Below, one piece after another: positions 1 through 8,315 of a stretch of DNA of 64,000 bases (positions are counted from its first letter, which is position 1; every line of letters starts with the position of its first letter). The notes under the pieces are model-generated. The model had not been told where the DNA came from and ran no database searches. It saw nothing but the letters and a program-made list of their open reading frames with translations. Made by a program: the position numbers and the translations under genes. This DNA comes from an uncultured Prevotellaceae bacterium (GTDB lineage Bacteria > Bacteroidota > Bacteroidia > Bacteroidales > Bacteroidaceae): assembly GCA_900315095.1 (NCBI GenBank), contig OMXS01000005.1:62001-126000 (forward strand), in the 5' to 3' direction.

Positions 1-3000
1 GTACTGTAGGTATAGACACCTCTGAACGGATAACTCATGAGGTAACGCTGTGTTCCAGGATAGAGAGTGTGCAAGTCAACGTACTTGTTCTTCGAGAAGT
101 AGAACACATCCTCCGACACGGCGCGGTCGAACTTACCACCAGAATAGGAAGCGTAATTCGTGAAGTAATAATTCACATCTTTATATTTGGCCTGTGCCGT
201 TTCTCCCTTAATGAATGAACCGGAGAAGACAGACTCTGTGACTAGCTCTGGCGTCTTCACGATAGATGAACCCTTCTGTGTGGCGATAAACGAAATCTTA
301 TTGCCGTTGGACACTGACTCATCGATTCTTTCCACCTTAATCACATAGGGCTTGTTAGCCACGGAAACTGACGTTGTCAGCGGTTTGAAGTAAGCAGTAC
401 CGTAGTTCACGCTGCTGCTTCCTTCGGTAGCCATCTGAGCATTGGTTTCCATCGAGCTTACATAGAACGAACATTTTCCATCGTCATTAGTGTGCAAGCC
501 ATTCTCCAGCGCGAGCGTGAATGGCAACATTACGGTGGCGTTCACGGCCTGTCCATATTCAGGACGTGTCAGTAGTCGAGTGTAAGTAGCTCTATTCGCA
601 GCATCCACCGTGATGGTGTATGGTGTGTAGAACGGCTGCTTGTCGGTCAGTATGATATCCTTACCAGCGCGGAAAGCACCAGAGGTAGTCATGTAGGCGA
701 CATTGTCAAGCGTCGATGTCGTGTTCTTAGGCAAGAAGACAAGGGCGTTGGCAGGAAGTTCAGCCTTCAGGTCTTCAAGTTTTTTCACCACAGAGTTCTG
801 ACTACTGTTGAGCATGGCCTTAAGCGGTGTGCCATCCACATAGAGAATCTGCTTCATAGATGATGCTGTCTCCTTTGCGGTATTATTAATGTCTGCCATG
901 ATGGCGTCGAGAATCTCCTGATACGTCAGATAACTCTCCATCTTTACAACCTTTCCGTCAACGACTTCTGTGTCAGAAGTGTCAAGTGTCAGTCCCCACA
1001 TGCTGTCTTCAGCATCTGTACCATCTTTGTCATAAAGGGAAGCATCGTAGATCCTCGTCCACGTGAAATCAGGTGTGAAGGTCTTTGCCCTCAGTTCAAT
1101 GTCCATACGATAGAAGGCGTAGTAGCGATGCTGCAATGCCGTAGTTGGAGCGATGTTGTAACGCGTCTCGTCGGCAGTGAACACATAGAAGATACCTGTA
1201 TTTTGGTAGCCTAATGTAGGGTCAGCCATCAACTGACATGTTATAAATGATCCTGTCTCTGAAGAATGGTCGGGATCATCTGAACCGAGATAGTCGGTTA
1301 CTGTAAAAGGTGTCTCTATCAAGTACCTCGCCCCTGAGGTACTACTACCAGAGGATTCGATGTCTTCAGCATTGTTGAACTTGAAGCGAATGTTTCCGGC
1401 CGTAGAGGTGAAAACTTTATCCAAATAATTGGAATTGGGGCTATAGTTCGTGTCGTATAGACCATTGTTTACGGGAACTCCATCAATGCCAGGATCCTGA
1501 TTACCACTTACAGGCAAGAAATAATCGGAGGTCACAAAGCTATAGCGTGCCGTTCCGTTTGTCTGGTCTGGCGTGCCTGTATAATAGGTGTTGTCACCGT
1601 AATGGCTATACAAGTTAGAGAATGTGAATGTCAGCAAGTCATCAGAATAATCTGAAGGCACATAGAAGATGAATTTTCCTCCACTCACCGAGAAGTCGCT
1701 CGCAGTGAACGGCTGCGACAGTTCCAAGGTTGGTTTATTCGTTTGTGGATTAATAGCATCGTGGCAGACGACATCCATCTTGTCGATATACGGATTCAGC
1801 GCCTCCAGCTTCAGTGTTACATTCACCAATGCCTGTGTGCCATCAGCAAGGTTAGAGATTCTGAATTTTACGGCATCGTTGTTCAATCCTGTCAGCTCGT
1901 ATACGTCAGCGTCAGCAGCGCTATTCACAGTGACGGTCTCTACTGGCGTGTTAGGATCGGTTCCGAATATCTCCAACTTATAAGCGCCCGGCGTGAAAGA
2001 CGGAATGGTGATGTTATGAGATCCGGTGGAAGAAGCCGTTGCTATGTCATTACTACTAGTACTGTAGTCTCTTGTTACATAGCCTCTTAAATGATAGGTG
2101 GAGCCTTCTTGACCTCTGCGATAGTGCAGATAATAATAATTGCCACCGTCACTATAATAATAGACCCTATTATTGTTGTCTACTTTCAGGTTCCAAGTGG
2201 CCTCGTGGCCTGAAGCACTGGAACTGAGCGAGATGATTCGCTCATCACCTTCACCAAAGCATGCCAGATAGCGTTTGTACTCGGTGCCTGTATAGAGATT
2301 TCCGAACTCATCTACCTGCCATACAAAGGCATTGTTTTCATCGGTTTGAACAAAATCCAGATTATCATTCAAGTAATGATTCTGGTTATTATATCTCACA
2401 CGAACCCGATATCCGTTGGATATTGATTTGGTTCCACCTACTGTTGCTGTTCCCCATTTATAATCAAATGTGGCGCCAACTATTCTGTATCCAATAGGAG
2501 CTTCCGCGCCAGATACGGTATGTATGGTTGTTGGTGGTTCTATAAAATAGGTATCATTGCCAAAGGCATAAGCACCCTTTCCATCTACCTCTACAGGAAA
2601 GATATGCTTATTCGTGGCAATACCTTCAGTAGGCTTGCCTCCCGAAATAGCATCTGCCTGATACAACCAGTTGTATGCGATGAGGTCACGCACGTTGGTA
2701 TAATCATAACGCCAAACGTTGAGTGTGTTATTCCACGTAACGGCACCGATGTCCATCTTACTAGTTGAGAAAGGAGATTGAAGAACGCTGACTGCCTCTC
2801 CCGATTCAACGGGCAACACATCTGCAGCGAATGTACCCTGCGCCGTGAAATAAATCTCAAAAGACTTGATGGAAACAGCATACTGTTCAGAAGCTCGTGC
2901 GAAGAAGAAATGAAGTTGATTGGTCATGTCTGTTGCCGAATTACTCGTGCGCTCAATGACAAATTCCTTGTTTCTGTTCTCATCATTATTGTTACGCATC

Positions 3001-3575
3001 ACCGTGCTGCCATCAGAAGCCGTAGCAGTGGCGATAGCATCAGGGCAATTCAATTGAGTAGAGTGAGTGTTGCTACCATACGGAGAACCATTACTCCATG
3101 CAGGTGTCTCATAGAAGCTCATTTGGTCATCACTTCCAATAGCCCAAATATTCCTACCTGGATGAAGCTGGACGTTACCAGTTATGTTAGGTTGCAGTAC
3201 GAGTCTGTAACTGGTAATTCGATAACCCTTCGGTAGTGATACCACCATGAAGGTCTGCGTCTGACCGGCTCCGATAATCAGTCGTTCCTCTCCGTTAATA
3301 GTCATTTTGTCGATAGCACAGGAAGGGTCTTGCAACTCTCCTGCAGAGGTAAGGTTAGCAATATCCGATGTAGTCATCACCAGCTGCAACTGTTCATGCA
3401 TCCACATGGAACCCATACCTCTTTGAATACCAGAGTCGTCGACATTACCACCAGCCTGACCGGTAATAATACTGCCGTTGTTCGGGCCTATGGTCACATT
3501 CTGTGCCGTAGCCCATTGTGCACTCACTAGCCCTAGAAAAGTGAGTACAATTAGTAATAGTTTTTTTCGTTTCAT
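1..3575 (-). CDS. Very large secreted protein of unknown function, 3' end outside the window
   Basis: The minus-strand frame is open from an ATG at 3575 down to base 1, giving at least 1191 residues with no stop; the C-terminus lies beyond the left edge. It begins with a clear signal peptide (positive MKRKK, a hydrophobic stretch, then a cleavage-like ATAQ near residue 25) and has no lipobox, so it should be exported in soluble or surface form. The rest is rich in Gly, Ser, Thr, Asn, Tyr and Asp, as in beta-rich extracellular proteins. I recognise no catalytic motif. The part near the left edge (LTDKQPFYTPYTI, ATVMLPFTLAL, then AYFKPL and KPYVIKVE) resembles the C-terminal portions of large secreted Prevotella proteins that I remember, so the real end may be only about 100-200 codons away. 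This is an inference. Neighbour: divergent from the AraC-type gene at 3896. Confidence 0.8.
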   Translation of the reverse strand, partial: MKRKKLLLIVLTFLGLVSAQWATAQNVTIGPNNGSIITGQAGGNVDDSGIQRGMGSMWMHEQLQLVMTTSDIANLTSAGELQDPSCAIDKMTINGEERLIIGAGQTQTFMVVSLPKGYRITSYRLVLQPNITGNVQLHPGRNIWAIGSDDQMSFYETPAWSNGSPYGSNTHSTQLNCPDAIATATASDGSTVMRNNNDENRNKEFVIERTSNSATDMTNQLHFFFARASEQYAVSIKSFEIYFTAQGTFAADVLPVESGEAVSVLQSPFSTSKMDIGAVTWNNTLNVWRYDYTNVRDLIAYNWLYQADAISGGKPTEGIATNKHIFPVEVDGKGAYAFGNDTYFIEPPTTIHTVSGAEAPIGYRIVGATFDYKWGTATVGGTKSISNGYRVRVRYNNQNHYLNDNLDFVQTDENNAFVWQVDEFGNLYTGTEYKRYLACFGEGDERIISLSSSASGHEATWNLKVDNNNRVYYYSDGGNYYYLHYRRGQEGSTYHLRGYVTRDYSTSSNDIATASSTGSHNITIPSFTPGAYKLEIFGTDPNTPVETVTVNSAADADVYELTGLNNDAVKFRISNLADGTQALVNVTLKLEALNPYIDKMDVVCHDAINPQTNKPTLELSQPFTASDFSVSGGKFIFYVPSDYSDDLLTFTFSNLYSHYGDNTYYTGTPDQTNGTARYSFVTSDYFLPVSGNQDPGIDGVPVNNGLYDTNYSPNSNYLDKVFTSTAGNIRFKFNNAEDIESSGSSTSGARYLIETPFTVTDYLGSDDPDHSSETGSFITCQLMADPTLGYQNTGIFYVFTADETRYNIAPTTALQHRYYAFYRMDIELRAKTFTPDFTWTRIYDASLYDKDGTDAEDSMWGLTLDTSDTEVVDGKVVKMESYLTYQEILDAIMADINNTAKETASSMKQILYVDGTPLKAMLNSSQNSVVKKLEDLKAELPANALVFLPKNTTSTLDNVAYMTTSGAFRAGKDIILTDKQPFYTPYTITVDAANRATYTRLLTRPEYGQAVNATVMLPFTLALENGLHTNDDGKCSFYVSSMETNAQMATEGSSSVNYGTAYFKPLTTSVSVANKPYVIKVERIDESVSNGNKISFIATQKGSSIVKTPELVTESVFSGSFIKGETAQAKYKDVNYYFTNYASYSGGKFDRAVSEDVFYFSKNKYVDLHTLYPGTQRYLMSYPFRGVYTYS

Positions 3576-3895
3576 ATAATATCAGATTACTATTTATAAT
3601 TTACAACATATAAAAATCGCTTATTAGTTTCCAAATGGCGACGCGAAGATAATAAAATATAAGTATATAGTAAAACGGAATTATATGGTATGTGTAAAAA
3701 AACACGCAAAACAGGTGTGCAAAAACTCGTAATTAAAGGTTATTTTACAGTATTCAAGAACACACAAACAGGAGTGAAGTACAAAAAACGTGTATAAAAA
3801 CATTAAAAAAAATGACAATTTCGTTGACAATTCAATTATTTTTACTAATTTTGTAAGCAGATTTATCTTCAACATACAAAAACAGTAAAAAAACT
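3576..3895. other. AT-rich divergent intergenic region
   Basis: This 320-base gap separates two divergent genes. On the plus side it contains a good promoter (see 3824-3853). On the minus side the best candidate is a weak TATCTTCG box near 3640-3647 (read on the minus strand) without a convincing TTTG upstream. A short GTGT/ACAC hairpin lies near 3690-3706. I see no ORF in it that I would call a gene. Confidence 0.5.
3824..3853 (+). promoter_or_regulatory. Promoter of the AraC-type regulator gene
   Basis: TTG at 3824-3826 and TAATTTTG at 3846-3853 with a 19-base spacer match the Bacteroidota primary sigma consensus (TTTG, about 19-22 bases, TAnnTTTG). The start codon at 3896 lies about 37 bases after the expected transcription start. 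Confidence 0.55.
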
Positions 3896-5017
3896 ATGAC
3901 TATCGGAGAGTTCCAGTTTTGCGCCTCTGCTATAATGGGGTTGCTTTCTGCCTCGTTGGTAATAGCCTCTAGATACACTAACAAAGCTGGCAAAATATAC
4001 AACAAGTCCCTGTGGATTCTTACCACAGGAACAATATTGCTTACCGTACATTTCGGTCTGCAGTATTATTTCAAATTCAGGTCCAACGGACAAATGGAGG
4101 AGTGTGTGTTTCTTAATATTCTCCTCGTGCAACCTGCTGCATGGTTTATAAGTCTTTCGGTTCTCTACTTGTTGCGCAACGGGCATGTTCATCGTTGGGA
4201 ATATTTTACTGGATTACTCTTTTATATTGTGTCATTAGCTGTAATTCTTGCAAGTTACTTGTCCAACGAGAAGTTGCTCAGTCTTCACCATTCAGAAATC
4301 GCGGCTTCTGCCATATACGGATCGATGCTTCTATTCCTCTACTTACAGGAATTCAACTTGATAAGGCATCTCAACATGATCTTAGACAACTTTTATGACA
4401 GTCGTAGCAAAGAAATGACCAGGTGGATAAAAAACTCCGTGTCTCTACTCGCGATACTTGCTCTTTTCTCTCCCATTTTCATCTTTATGGAAAATAAAAT
4501 ATTACTTACGAGCTTCGCTTTCCTAATACTTTTTTTCGTTTTCTACTACGCGTTCAACTTCATATGCTTCGGAATAAGCGAGAACGCCAGCATGTTATCT
4601 CGCGCCAGCGAAGATGAAGAGAAAGAAGAAATCATACTGCCAACTAAAATTAAAGACAATAGCAAGAAAAGCCTCCAGCGAGTAGAACTGGCCATAAAGA
4701 AATGGATGCTGGATAGAGGGCACATGAAAACCGGCATCACCATTCAGGATGCTGTCGACGAAATGGGTATTCCTCGTTATTTGCTCGTGCAATGGATAAA
4801 GAACACCGAATACGAGGTGTTCAGCAAATGGATTGCCCATCTGCGCGTGGAAGAGGCAAAGCAGCTAATGACCGCACACCCAGACTATTCCAACGAAGCC
4901 GTTGCCAAAGAGTGCGGATTCAGTTCACGCTCGTATTTTCAAAAGGTATTCAGAGACCTGACAGGAATGACTCCAAGGGAATTCCAATCCCAATGCAATA
5001 AAAACGCAACGTCATAA
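3896..5017 (+). CDS. Membrane-anchored AraC-family transcriptional regulator
   Basis: The protein has 373 residues. Residues 1 to about 225 hold roughly six or seven hydrophobic segments (for example MGLLSASLVIAS, ILTTGTILLTVHFGL and FLILFFVFYYAF), followed by an acidic linker (EDEEKEE). The last 100 residues are a double helix-turn-helix of the AraC/XylS type: WIAHLRVEEAKQLM, then EAVAKECGFSSRSYFQKVFR and TGMTPREF, the classic second HTH and C-terminal motif. The architecture suggests a sensor in the inner membrane with a cytoplasmic DNA-binding tail; the signal is unknown. It is transcribed alone, with its own promoter and a terminator directly after the stop. Its target could be the divergent secreted-protein gene, but that is a guess from position. 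Confidence 0.85.
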   Translation: MTIGEFQFCASAIMGLLSASLVIASRYTNKAGKIYNKSLWILTTGTILLTVHFGLQYYFKFRSNGQMEECVFLNILLVQPAAWFISLSVLYLLRNGHVHRWEYFTGLLFYIVSLAVILASYLSNEKLLSLHHSEIAASAIYGSMLLFLYLQEFNLIRHLNMILDNFYDSRSKEMTRWIKNSVSLLAILALFSPIFIFMENKILLTSFAFLILFFVFYYAFNFICFGISENASMLSRASEDEEKEEIILPTKIKDNSKKSLQRVELAIKKWMLDRGHMKTGITIQDAVDEMGIPRYLLVQWIKNTEYEVFSKWIAHLRVEEAKQLMTAHPDYSNEAVAKECGFSSRSYFQKVFRDLTGMTPREFQSQCNKNATS

Positions 5018-5019
5018 GT

Positions 5020-5048
5020 GTCCTTTGAGCGTGCAAAAGGACCTTTTT
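5020..5048 (+). terminator. Rho-independent terminator after the AraC-type gene
   Basis: GTCCTTT (5020-5026) pairs perfectly with AAAGGAC (5036-5042), followed by CTTTTTC. It starts two bases after the stop codon at 5015-5017 and is also the first unit of a degenerate repeat series (see 5020-5160). Confidence 0.6.
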
Positions 5049-5160
5049 CGCCTCCTCAAAGGGCATCTTTCGCGATGTCACTTGTATACAAATGAGAAAC
5101 AAGCGGCACCTTATGCATTTGACGGATGCACAAGACGCCACTTGTTTTTCTTATGAAATA
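5020..5160. repeat. Degenerate 21-27 bp repeat units between convergent genes
   Basis: The gap between the AraC-type gene and the protease can be cut into imperfect units that begin GC and end in TTC or TGA: GCGTGCAAAAGGACC.., GCCTCCTCAAAGGGCATC.., GCGATGTCACTTGTATACAA.. and so on. The third unit is close to the units of the tandem array at 31081-31281 (read on the minus strand: GCATCTCACTTGTATATA..). The units are too diverged for a firm boundary. Confidence 0.4.
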
Positions 5161-5166
5161 CGCGTG

Positions 5167-6858
5167 CTATTCTTTCTTTCGCAGTATCGAACTGTATCTT
5201 TCGCCATCGCGAAGCAAGGCTACAGCTTCGGCAAACTGTTTGTCGGTACGCAGAGAATTCTCAATGGCACCCGACTGGAAATAGTATGCTGCCACGATGT
5301 CGCTGTTCATGAGGTTCTTCAGCGTTCGCTTGCTACGGTCGAGGTCACGCCCGAGATCATGCTTCAGTTTCGCCTCAAGAGCGTCGAACTCTGCCTTTGC
5401 TCCTTCGTAATAGCCCTCAAACTCAGCGAGTTTCTTCAGAGAGGCCAGCGCTTTCTCTGTCTCGGGGTCATACGTAAAGCCGCTTGCTATGACACGCTGC
5501 TTGAACTCCTCGTAATCGCTATCGCTAAGGTCGAACTCGCTTGCGGGTGCAATGGTCGGGTGCTTGGCGATGTAATCCATCACATACTCGAACATCACCT
5601 CGGTGGTGTCACGTCCTGTTACACCGAGATAATAGGCGATGTTAGGCAGCGAGTCAGGCTTTACCTCAACATCAGGCTTGATGCCACCGCCGTCACGAAC
5701 TTCTCTTCCGCCAGCAGTATAGAACACCTTGGTCAACGAGTCAGGAATATGCTCGGTGTAACCTCCGTGCGAGTGTTTGTAGTTTATTGCCTGGATGCAG
5801 CGCCCGCTGGGGATGAAGTACTTGCCGGTGGTGAGTTTGAGATTTGCGTTATACGGCAAGTCGAGCGGTGTCTGCACAAGTCCCTTGCCGTAAGTGCGTG
5901 TTCCGATAATCACAGCACGGTCGAGGTCCTGCAGCGAACCAGCAGTAATCTCACTTGCCGATGCTGTGTCGCCGTTTACGAGCACTACAATCGGCATGTC
6001 GGTATCTATCGGTTCCTTCGTTGTCTTATACTCACGGTTGGCTCGGTTCAGTTTCCCCTTCGTTGTCACCAGCGTAAGGTTGTTGGCCACGAACATGTTC
6101 ACTATCTGCACAGCCTCGTCGAGCGAGCCGCCGCCGTTGCCACGAAGGTCGAGAATAAGACCTTTCACGCCCTTTTCCTTCAGGTCGACGAAAGCACGGC
6201 GCATCTCCTTTGAACAGTTTTCCGTGAAGGAGTTGAGGTTAATGTAGCCATAGTTACCCTCCACCACCCCATAGAACGGGATGGCCGGCATTTGTATCGC
6301 GCGGCGCGTAATCTTCTTTGTCACAGGCTTACTTGTACCTCTCTGTATCTTCAGGGCAAAAGTGGTGCCGGCATCTCCACGCAGATGATTGCTGACATAC
6401 GACACATCCTTGTCCACCATCGTCGAGTCGTCGATGCTCAATATAATGTCGCCCTTCTTCAGTCCTGCCTCTGCAGCTGGTGTGTTGGCATAAGGCTCGT
6501 CAACCACCACACGCTTCAGTTTCGCGTTATAGCGTATCAGAGCACCTATTCCCGCATATTTCCCTGTTATCATCATCTTCAGGTCCTTTACGTCAGACGC
6601 AGGGTAATAAACGGTATAGGGGTCAAGCGAACGCAGCATGGCATTTATTCCGGTGCCAACCACTTCGTCGGCATTCAGCGTGTCCACATACATCATGTCG
6701 AGGTTGCGGTAGATGGCATTGAAAATGTCAATGTTCTTTGCCACATTGAAGTTGTGGTCACGGTCCTGCTGGGCAAGGCAAACGCCCGAGAAAAGCAGCG
6801 CCGAAACCATCACAAAGCCCCTCATGGCGAGGGAAAGTCTTGATATGTTCATCTTCAT
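5167..6858 (-). CDS. S41-family C-terminal processing peptidase with PDZ domain
   Basis: The start ATG at 6858 gives 563 residues with a signal peptide (to about LAQ, residue 30). An upstream extension of the frame to 6951 is rejected because it would begin above the likely transcription start. A PDZ domain spans about residues 100-180 (GIGALIRYN.. AEAGLKKGDIILSIDD). The S41 catalytic core follows: GLILDLRGNGGGS near 233-245, then TASASEI with Ser300 in the position of the catalytic serine of E. coli Tsp, Asp311, and Lys325 in TYGKG with the same 25-residue spacing as Tsp. The C-terminal 120 residues are charged and helical. It is a periplasmic serine/lysine endopeptidase that trims or degrades exported proteins by their C-termini; the substrate is unknown. 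It is monocistronic, with its promoter inside a dispersed repeat (6922-6952). Confidence 0.92.
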   Translation of the reverse strand: MKMNISRLSLAMRGFVMVSALLFSGVCLAQQDRDHNFNVAKNIDIFNAIYRNLDMMYVDTLNADEVVGTGINAMLRSLDPYTVYYPASDVKDLKMMITGKYAGIGALIRYNAKLKRVVVDEPYANTPAAEAGLKKGDIILSIDDSTMVDKDVSYVSNHLRGDAGTTFALKIQRGTSKPVTKKITRRAIQMPAIPFYGVVEGNYGYINLNSFTENCSKEMRRAFVDLKEKGVKGLILDLRGNGGGSLDEAVQIVNMFVANNLTLVTTKGKLNRANREYKTTKEPIDTDMPIVVLVNGDTASASEITAGSLQDLDRAVIIGTRTYGKGLVQTPLDLPYNANLKLTTGKYFIPSGRCIQAINYKHSHGGYTEHIPDSLTKVFYTAGGREVRDGGGIKPDVEVKPDSLPNIAYYLGVTGRDTTEVMFEYVMDYIAKHPTIAPASEFDLSDSDYEEFKQRVIASGFTYDPETEKALASLKKLAEFEGYYEGAKAEFDALEAKLKHDLGRDLDRSKRTLKNLMNSDIVAAYYFQSGAIENSLRTDKQFAEAVALLRDGERYSSILRKKE

Positions 6859-6914
6859 AAGTGTGAAATGTCGTGTATCATTATTAAACATGTTCATCGA
6901 ACGCATCTCGCATT

Positions 6915-7090
6915 CTGCCTGCAAAGTTACGAAAAGTCGAGAGCAGAACAAAAGAAATGTGTTTCTTTTTTATGCCGAGACGCAGAATTCGAGCTTTGCT
7001 CGCTTGGCTAGTCCAAGAAGTTCGCCAAGCCGTTGGCAAAGTTACGGAAAAACGAGGGAAGAACAAAACAAACTGTTTGTTTTTTATTCC
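6915..7090 (-). repeat. Dispersed intergenic repeat with two promoter modules (copy 1)
   Basis: The gap upstream of the protease holds two similar modules, GCAAAGTTACGAAAAGTCGAG (6921 on) and GCAAAGTTACGGAAAAACGAG (7036 on). Each is followed by an AGAACAAAA.. tract and TTTCTTTTTTATGCCGAG or TTTGTTTTTTATTCCGAG. The stretch between them (GACGCAGAATTCGAG.TTTGCTCGCTTGGCTAGTCCAAGA) recurs inverted at 13205-13260. Read on the minus strand, each module is a consensus promoter (TTTG-N19-TAACTTTG). The remaining bases, 7090-7210, show nothing I can name. Confidence 0.75.
6922..6952 (-). promoter_or_regulatory. Promoter of the S41 peptidase gene, inside the dispersed repeat
   Basis: On the minus strand TTTG (6952-6949), 19 bases, then TAACTTTG (6929-6922) matches the Bacteroidota consensus exactly. 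It predicts transcription from about 6915, leaving a leader of about 57 bases before the ATG at 6858. A second identical-geometry copy lies at 7067-7037. Confidence 0.65.
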
Positions 7091-7210
7091 GAGTGGAGTA
7101 TGTTCGCTATCATAAAGATGGCAAAGGCACATTATTATAATATGAAACACTCCTTTTTCTCGCCATTTTTTATTCTTTTTGAAGTCACAAGTAAAAAAAC
7201 GGCAAAAAAA

Positions 7211-7242
7211 TTTGCACGTTTCCAAAAAACTTTCTACCTTTG
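7211..7242 (+). promoter_or_regulatory. Promoter of tRNA-Asn
   Basis: TTTG at 7211-7214, a 20-base spacer and TACCTTTG at 7235-7242 form a consensus Bacteroidota promoter 28 bases ahead of the tRNA 5' end. Confidence 0.7.
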
Positions 7243-7270
7243 CACCCGCATTCAAAACAAATGCATCATT

Positions 7271-7344
7271 GCTTCAGTAGCTCAGTTGGTTAGAGCACCT
7301 GACTGTTAATCAGGGGGTCGTTGGTTCAAGCCCATCCTGGAGCG
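7271..7344 (+). tRNA. tRNA-Asn (GTT)
   Basis: This is a full cloverleaf. The acceptor arm GCTTCAG (7271-7277) pairs with CTGGAGC (7337-7343) with one G-T pair, and the discriminator base is G at 7344. The D arm starts GCTC at 7280 with the loop AGTTGGTTAGA. The anticodon loop CTGTTAA carries GTT at 7305-7307, which reads Asn codons. The T arm contains GGTTCAAG. The 3' CCA is not encoded. A consensus promoter precedes it and a terminator hairpin follows. Confidence 0.95.
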
Positions 7345-7354
7345 CAAAGAAATT

Positions 7355-7388
7355 AAGGAGTTAGACTTATCTAACTCCTTTTTCTTTT
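7355..7388 (+). terminator. Rho-independent terminator after tRNA-Asn
   Basis: AAGGAGTTAGA (7355-7365) pairs perfectly with TCTAACTCCTT (7370-7380) around a four-base loop and runs into TTTCTTTT. No clear promoter is visible between it and the gene at 7414, so that operon may depend on read-through or on an unrecognised promoter. Confidence 0.8.
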
Positions 7389-7413
7389 ATACATAGACCA
7401 AATTTAAAGTTAT

Positions 7414-7782
7414 ATGAGCGGATTCTATACTCTTATATTGCTTGTGCTAAGCAACGTGTTTATGACTCTGGCTTGGTATGGACACTTGAAGTTGCAGCAG
7501 GCAGGGGTGACCAACCACTGGCCTTTGATGTGCGTGATTGCATTCTCTTGGGCCATTGCTTTCTTTGAGTATTGCTGTCAGGTACCTGCCAACCGCATCG
7601 GCTTTGATGGCAACGGCGGTCCCTTCTCACTCGTTCAGTTGAAGGTGATACAAGAATGTGTGTCGCTGGTAGTGTTTGCCATCGTCGCCCATGTGCTGTT
7701 TCAGAATCAGGGACTTCATTGGAACCATGCTGTTGCGTTCCTTTTCCTCATCGGTGCTGTGTATTTTGTTTTCATGAAATAA
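7414..7782 (+). CDS. DMT-type small membrane protein, DUF486 family
   Basis: This 122-residue protein has four hydrophobic segments (LLVLSNVFMTLAWYGHL, LMCVIAFSWAIAFFEYC, VSLVVFAIVAHVLF and AVAFLFLIGAVYFVF). The motifs FMTLAWYGHLK, AFFEYCCQVPANRIG and FSLVQLKVIQE are typical of the DUF486 family, which is related to the drug/metabolite transporter fold. The substrate is unknown. It is the first gene of a tight plus-strand group (spacings 7, 10 and 15 bases). Confidence 0.85.
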   Translation: MSGFYTLILLVLSNVFMTLAWYGHLKLQQAGVTNHWPLMCVIAFSWAIAFFEYCCQVPANRIGFDGNGGPFSLVQLKVIQECVSLVVFAIVAHVLFQNQGLHWNHAVAFLFLIGAVYFVFMK

Positions 7783-7789
7783 ACCGATT

Positions 7790-8305
7790 ATGAGGAAAGC
7801 GAGTCGCCAAATGGATGCCGCCTTCGCAATGGAGGTTTTCGATAAGGCACCCTACGTCACAGTAAGCATGACGCGCGAGGACGGACAACCTTATGGTCTG
7901 CCTCTCTCACTAGTACGCACCGATGAAAAAACCTTTTATTTCCATTGCGCTATGGAAGGTGAGAAACTCGACTGCATAGCACACAACCCCGCTGTGTTTC
8001 TTTCTGCCGTTACTCGATGCGCGCCCACCGTTGGCCCTAAGGACGGTAGTTTCACGTTGCAGTATAAGTCAGCTACGGCTATAGGTAAGGCTGAAATAGT
8101 GACCAACAAGGAAGAGAAGATTGAAGCGCTGCGTGCCATCTGCCAGCGTTTCCTGCCAAAGCACATGGACGCTTTCGACGATGCCATCAGTCGAAGCATT
8201 GAGCGGACGGCGGTGGTGCGCATCACTCTTACCGAACCTCCCGTCGGTAAACGCAAGCAATATGACAAGAACGGGGATGAAATGACATGGGGAAGAATGG
8301 AGTAA
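7790..8305 (+). CDS. Pyridoxamine 5'-phosphate oxidase-like flavoprotein (NimA-like family)
   Basis: This 171-residue protein has the split-barrel FMN-binding pattern of the PNPOx-like family: an N-terminal MRKASRQM helix, APYVTVSMTREDGQPYGLPLS strands, and FYFHCAMEGEKLDCI, the family's flavin-contacting segment. The Bacteroides Nim nitroimidazole reductases belong to this superfamily, but most homologues are housekeeping flavoproteins of unknown substrate, and nothing in the sequence shows drug resistance. The C-terminal GKRKQYDKNGDEMTWG is soluble and polar. It lies seven bases behind the DUF486 gene and is probably co-transcribed. Confidence 0.82.
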   Translation: MRKASRQMDAAFAMEVFDKAPYVTVSMTREDGQPYGLPLSLVRTDEKTFYFHCAMEGEKLDCIAHNPAVFLSAVTRCAPTVGPKDGSFTLQYKSATAIGKAEIVTNKEEKIEALRAICQRFLPKHMDAFDDAISRSIERTAVVRITLTEPPVGKRKQYDKNGDEMTWGRME

Positions 8306-8315
8306 GACAGATATT

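Noticed and set aside
5092-6213. Plus-strand 373-codon frame opposite the S41 protease gene
   Set aside because: It is an antisense shadow of a gene with clear catalytic motifs; the translation has no recognisable domain, and its region up to about 5165 is repeat DNA.
6859-6951. Longer N-terminus for the S41 protease
   Set aside because: It would start above the predicted transcription start in the repeat and would place the signal peptide internally.
6713-7309. Plus-strand 198-codon frame running into the tRNA
   Set aside because: It covers the protease start, the promoter repeat and part of tRNA-Asn; it has no protein-like features.
7790-8305. Nitroimidazole resistance gene (nim)
   Set aside because: It belongs to the same flavoprotein superfamily, but no insertion sequence promoter or close Nim signature can be shown; a housekeeping flavoprotein is likelier.
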